From contig NZ_SRKY01000001.1 in NCBI RefSeq assembly GCF_004803475.1, positions 62,001 through 126,000 on the forward strand: 64,000 nt of DNA, read 5' to 3'. Of the stretch, positions 62,759 to 64,000 are shown one piece after another. The notes under the pieces are model-generated. The model saw nothing but the letters and a program-made list of their open reading frames with translations, ran no database searches and was not told where the DNA came from. The translations under genes were made by a program, and so were the position numbers. The stretch is from Aliishimia ponticola. Its GTDB lineage: Bacteria; Pseudomonadota; Alphaproteobacteria; Rhodobacterales; Rhodobacteraceae. Position 1 is the first letter of the stretch. Every line of letters starts with the position of its first letter.

Positions 62759-64000
62759 ATGACACGGCAACTGACATCGAACCACTGGGGGCTTGGGCTG
62801 GTCCGGACGCAAGGCGGCCGCATCACCGACATCGCGCCGCATCCTGCCGACCCGTCCCCGTCTGCGCTGAACGACAACATGGCGGCCAGCCTTGGCGGGC
62901 GCGCCCGCGTGCTGCGCCCGGCAGTGCGCAAGGGCTGGCTGGAGGGGCGGCGCGGCACGCGCGGCGAAGATCCGTTCGTGGAACTCGACTGGTCCGAGAT
63001 GCTCGACCTGATCGCCGGCGACCTCACCCGTGTACGCAAGGATCACGGCAATGAGGCGATTTTCGCGGGAAGCTATGGATGGGGCAGTGCGGGGCGGTTT
63101 CACCACGCGCAAAGCCAGCTCAAACGCTTCCTGAATTCGGTGGGCGGGTTTGTCGGGTCCGACGGGAATTACAGCTATAACGCCGCGCTGGTGACGATGC
63201 CGCATATACTGGGCGGCGGGTTCCGGCAGCATCTGGCAGAGGCGACGCGCTGGCCGGTCATCGCCCGGCACACGGATCTGATCGTGGCGTTTGGCGGGCT
63301 GGCGCTGCGCAACATGCAAATCTGCGACGGTGGCAACGCGATTCACCGCATTCCGCAAGCGCTGAAAGACTGCGCGGCGCGGGGTGTCCGCTGTGTAAAT
63401 CTCAGCCCGTTTCGCGGCGATATGGCCGATGACATGAACGCCGAGTGGCTGGCACCGCGCCCCGGATCGGATGTGGCGGTGATGCTGGCGCTTGCGCATA
63501 CGCTGCTGGTCGAAGGGCTGCACGACAGGGCATTTCTGGACCGCTACACAACCGGGTTCGACCGGGTGGAGGCCTATTTGACCGGGGCCGATGACGGGCA
63601 GCCCAAATCGGCCGAATGGGCGGGCGCGATTTCCGGCCTCGACCCGGACCGCCTGCGCCGTCTTGCGCGGCAGATGGCCGGGGGCCGCACGCTCATCACC
63701 TGCGCGGCTGGCCTGCAACGCGCCGATTGGGGGGAGCAGCCGCTTTTCGCAGTGGTCACGCTGGCGGCGATGCTGGGGCAAATCGGACTGCCCGGCGGCG
63801 GCTATACGGTGGGATACGCGGTCAACGGCCATGTCGGGGCGATTACGCGGCCGGTCCCGTGGGGGGCGCTGCCACAGGGCACCAATCCGATTGCCGAACA
63901 AATCCCGGTGGCGATGATCGCAGAAATGCTGCTGAACCCCGGCGGGGCCTACCGGGCCGAAGGGCGGGACCGCATCTTCCCCGATACGCGGCTGCTGTGG
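62759..64000 (+). CDS. Molybdopterin S/N-oxide reductase (DMSO reductase family, 3' end outside window)
   Basis: 414 codons to the window edge, open at the 3' end. Reads MTRQLTSNHWGLG, then GSYGWGSAGRFHHAQSQL and GNYSYNAA, where the Ser is the probable molybdenum ligand as in DMSO, TMAO and biotin sulfoxide reductases. GQIGLPGGGYTVGY is also typical. No twin-arginine signal and no N-terminal Fe-S cysteine motif, so it resembles the cytoplasmic biotin sulfoxide reductase (BisC) group. Start ATG at 62759; the upstream site is weak. Confidence 0.85.
   Translation, partial: MTRQLTSNHWGLGLVRTQGGRITDIAPHPADPSPSALNDNMAASLGGRARVLRPAVRKGWLEGRRGTRGEDPFVELDWSEMLDLIAGDLTRVRKDHGNEAIFAGSYGWGSAGRFHHAQSQLKRFLNSVGGFVGSDGNYSYNAALVTMPHILGGGFRQHLAEATRWPVIARHTDLIVAFGGLALRNMQICDGGNAIHRIPQALKDCAARGVRCVNLSPFRGDMADDMNAEWLAPRPGSDVAVMLALAHTLLVEGLHDRAFLDRYTTGFDRVEAYLTGADDGQPKSAEWAGAISGLDPDRLRRLARQMAGGRTLITCAAGLQRADWGEQPLFAVVTLAAMLGQIGLPGGGYTVGYAVNGHVGAITRPVPWGALPQGTNPIAEQIPVAMIAEMLLNPGGAYRAEGRDRIFPDTRLLW

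Overview
The window looks like a chromosomal segment of a marine alphaproteobacterium of the Rhodobacterales (Roseobacter-type). This is an inference from gene content and G+C-rich codon use: GapR, NDUFA12, DUF2155, an accB-accC-aat run, a RamB/ScfR-type acyl-CoA regulator, several TRAP and branched-chain amino acid (Liv) ABC transporters, and a malonate operon built on a TRAP carrier. No species can be named from the sequence alone.

Layout. 1-2.8 kb: the 3' part of a Liv ABC operon (livM, livG, livF) plus a RidA-family gene, converging with a photolyase-like gene (2772-3989). 4.2-6.3 kb: clpP and clpX with a terminator. 6.4-8.0 kb: a second RidA-like gene, an NDUFA12-like complex I factor, MlaD and a DUF2155 protein. 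8.0-10.5 kb, minus strand: accB, accC, aat. 10.6-12.1 kb: an acyl-CoA synthetase, then about 600 bp without a gene. 12.8-18.0 kb, minus strand: a complete Liv operon (livK-like, livH, livM, livG, livF) with a hairpin after the binding protein and an intrinsic terminator. 18.2-26.8 kb: a RamB-like regulator, an orphan receiver, a symporter-histidine kinase fusion, an unusual FliM/FliN-type protein, small proteins, gapR and a sulfotransferase-like gene.

26.96-39.79 kb: a tRNA-Thr(UGU) gene whose 3' end is the attachment site of a 12.8 kb integrative element. The element has a tyrosine integrase at its left end, a 17-bp direct repeat at both ends, and triplets of GGGACAC-like repeats with identical spacing inside each end. 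Its AT-richer cargo includes BRO-type antirepressor genes, membrane proteins, a serine recombinase and an LprI-like protein. The central item is a two-gene operon (34267-37664): a metallo-beta-lactamase-fold protein with a flexible C-terminal tail ending in GGGGYG, and a single-chain E2-E1-JAB protein with all expected catalytic residues visible. No separate ubiquitin-like gene is seen, so the tail of the MBL-fold protein is a candidate conjugated end, by analogy with CD-NTases in type II CBASS. This is the most interesting system in the window.

39.9-46.4 kb: a malonate catabolic cluster: GntR/FCD regulator (MatR-like) with a perfect 10-bp palindrome upstream, TRAP carrier (P, Q, M subunits), malonyl-CoA decarboxylase and malonyl-CoA synthetase. 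46.5-48.6 kb: a MarR-type regulator between a Gly-rich, EF-hand-like small protein and a YHYH-domain secreted protein. The same TTAGCACACTA element lies upstream of both promoters. 48.7-55.9 kb: an NAD(P)-binding protein, a lipoprotein, an AraC regulator, a DUF1330-like protein, a Tat-exported 2',3'-cyclic nucleotide phosphodiesterase and a response regulator/histidine kinase pair. 56.1-61.7 kb: acetyl-CoA synthetase divergent from a second TRAP operon. 61.7-64.0 kb: a 3-hydroxyisobutyrate dehydrogenase-family gene and the 5' part of a molybdopterin S/N-oxide reductase gene cut by the window end.

The metabolic theme is import of small organic acids and amino acids and their activation to CoA thioesters (malonyl-CoA, acetyl-CoA, acyl-CoA), with matching regulators. 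The element is the clear accessory region.
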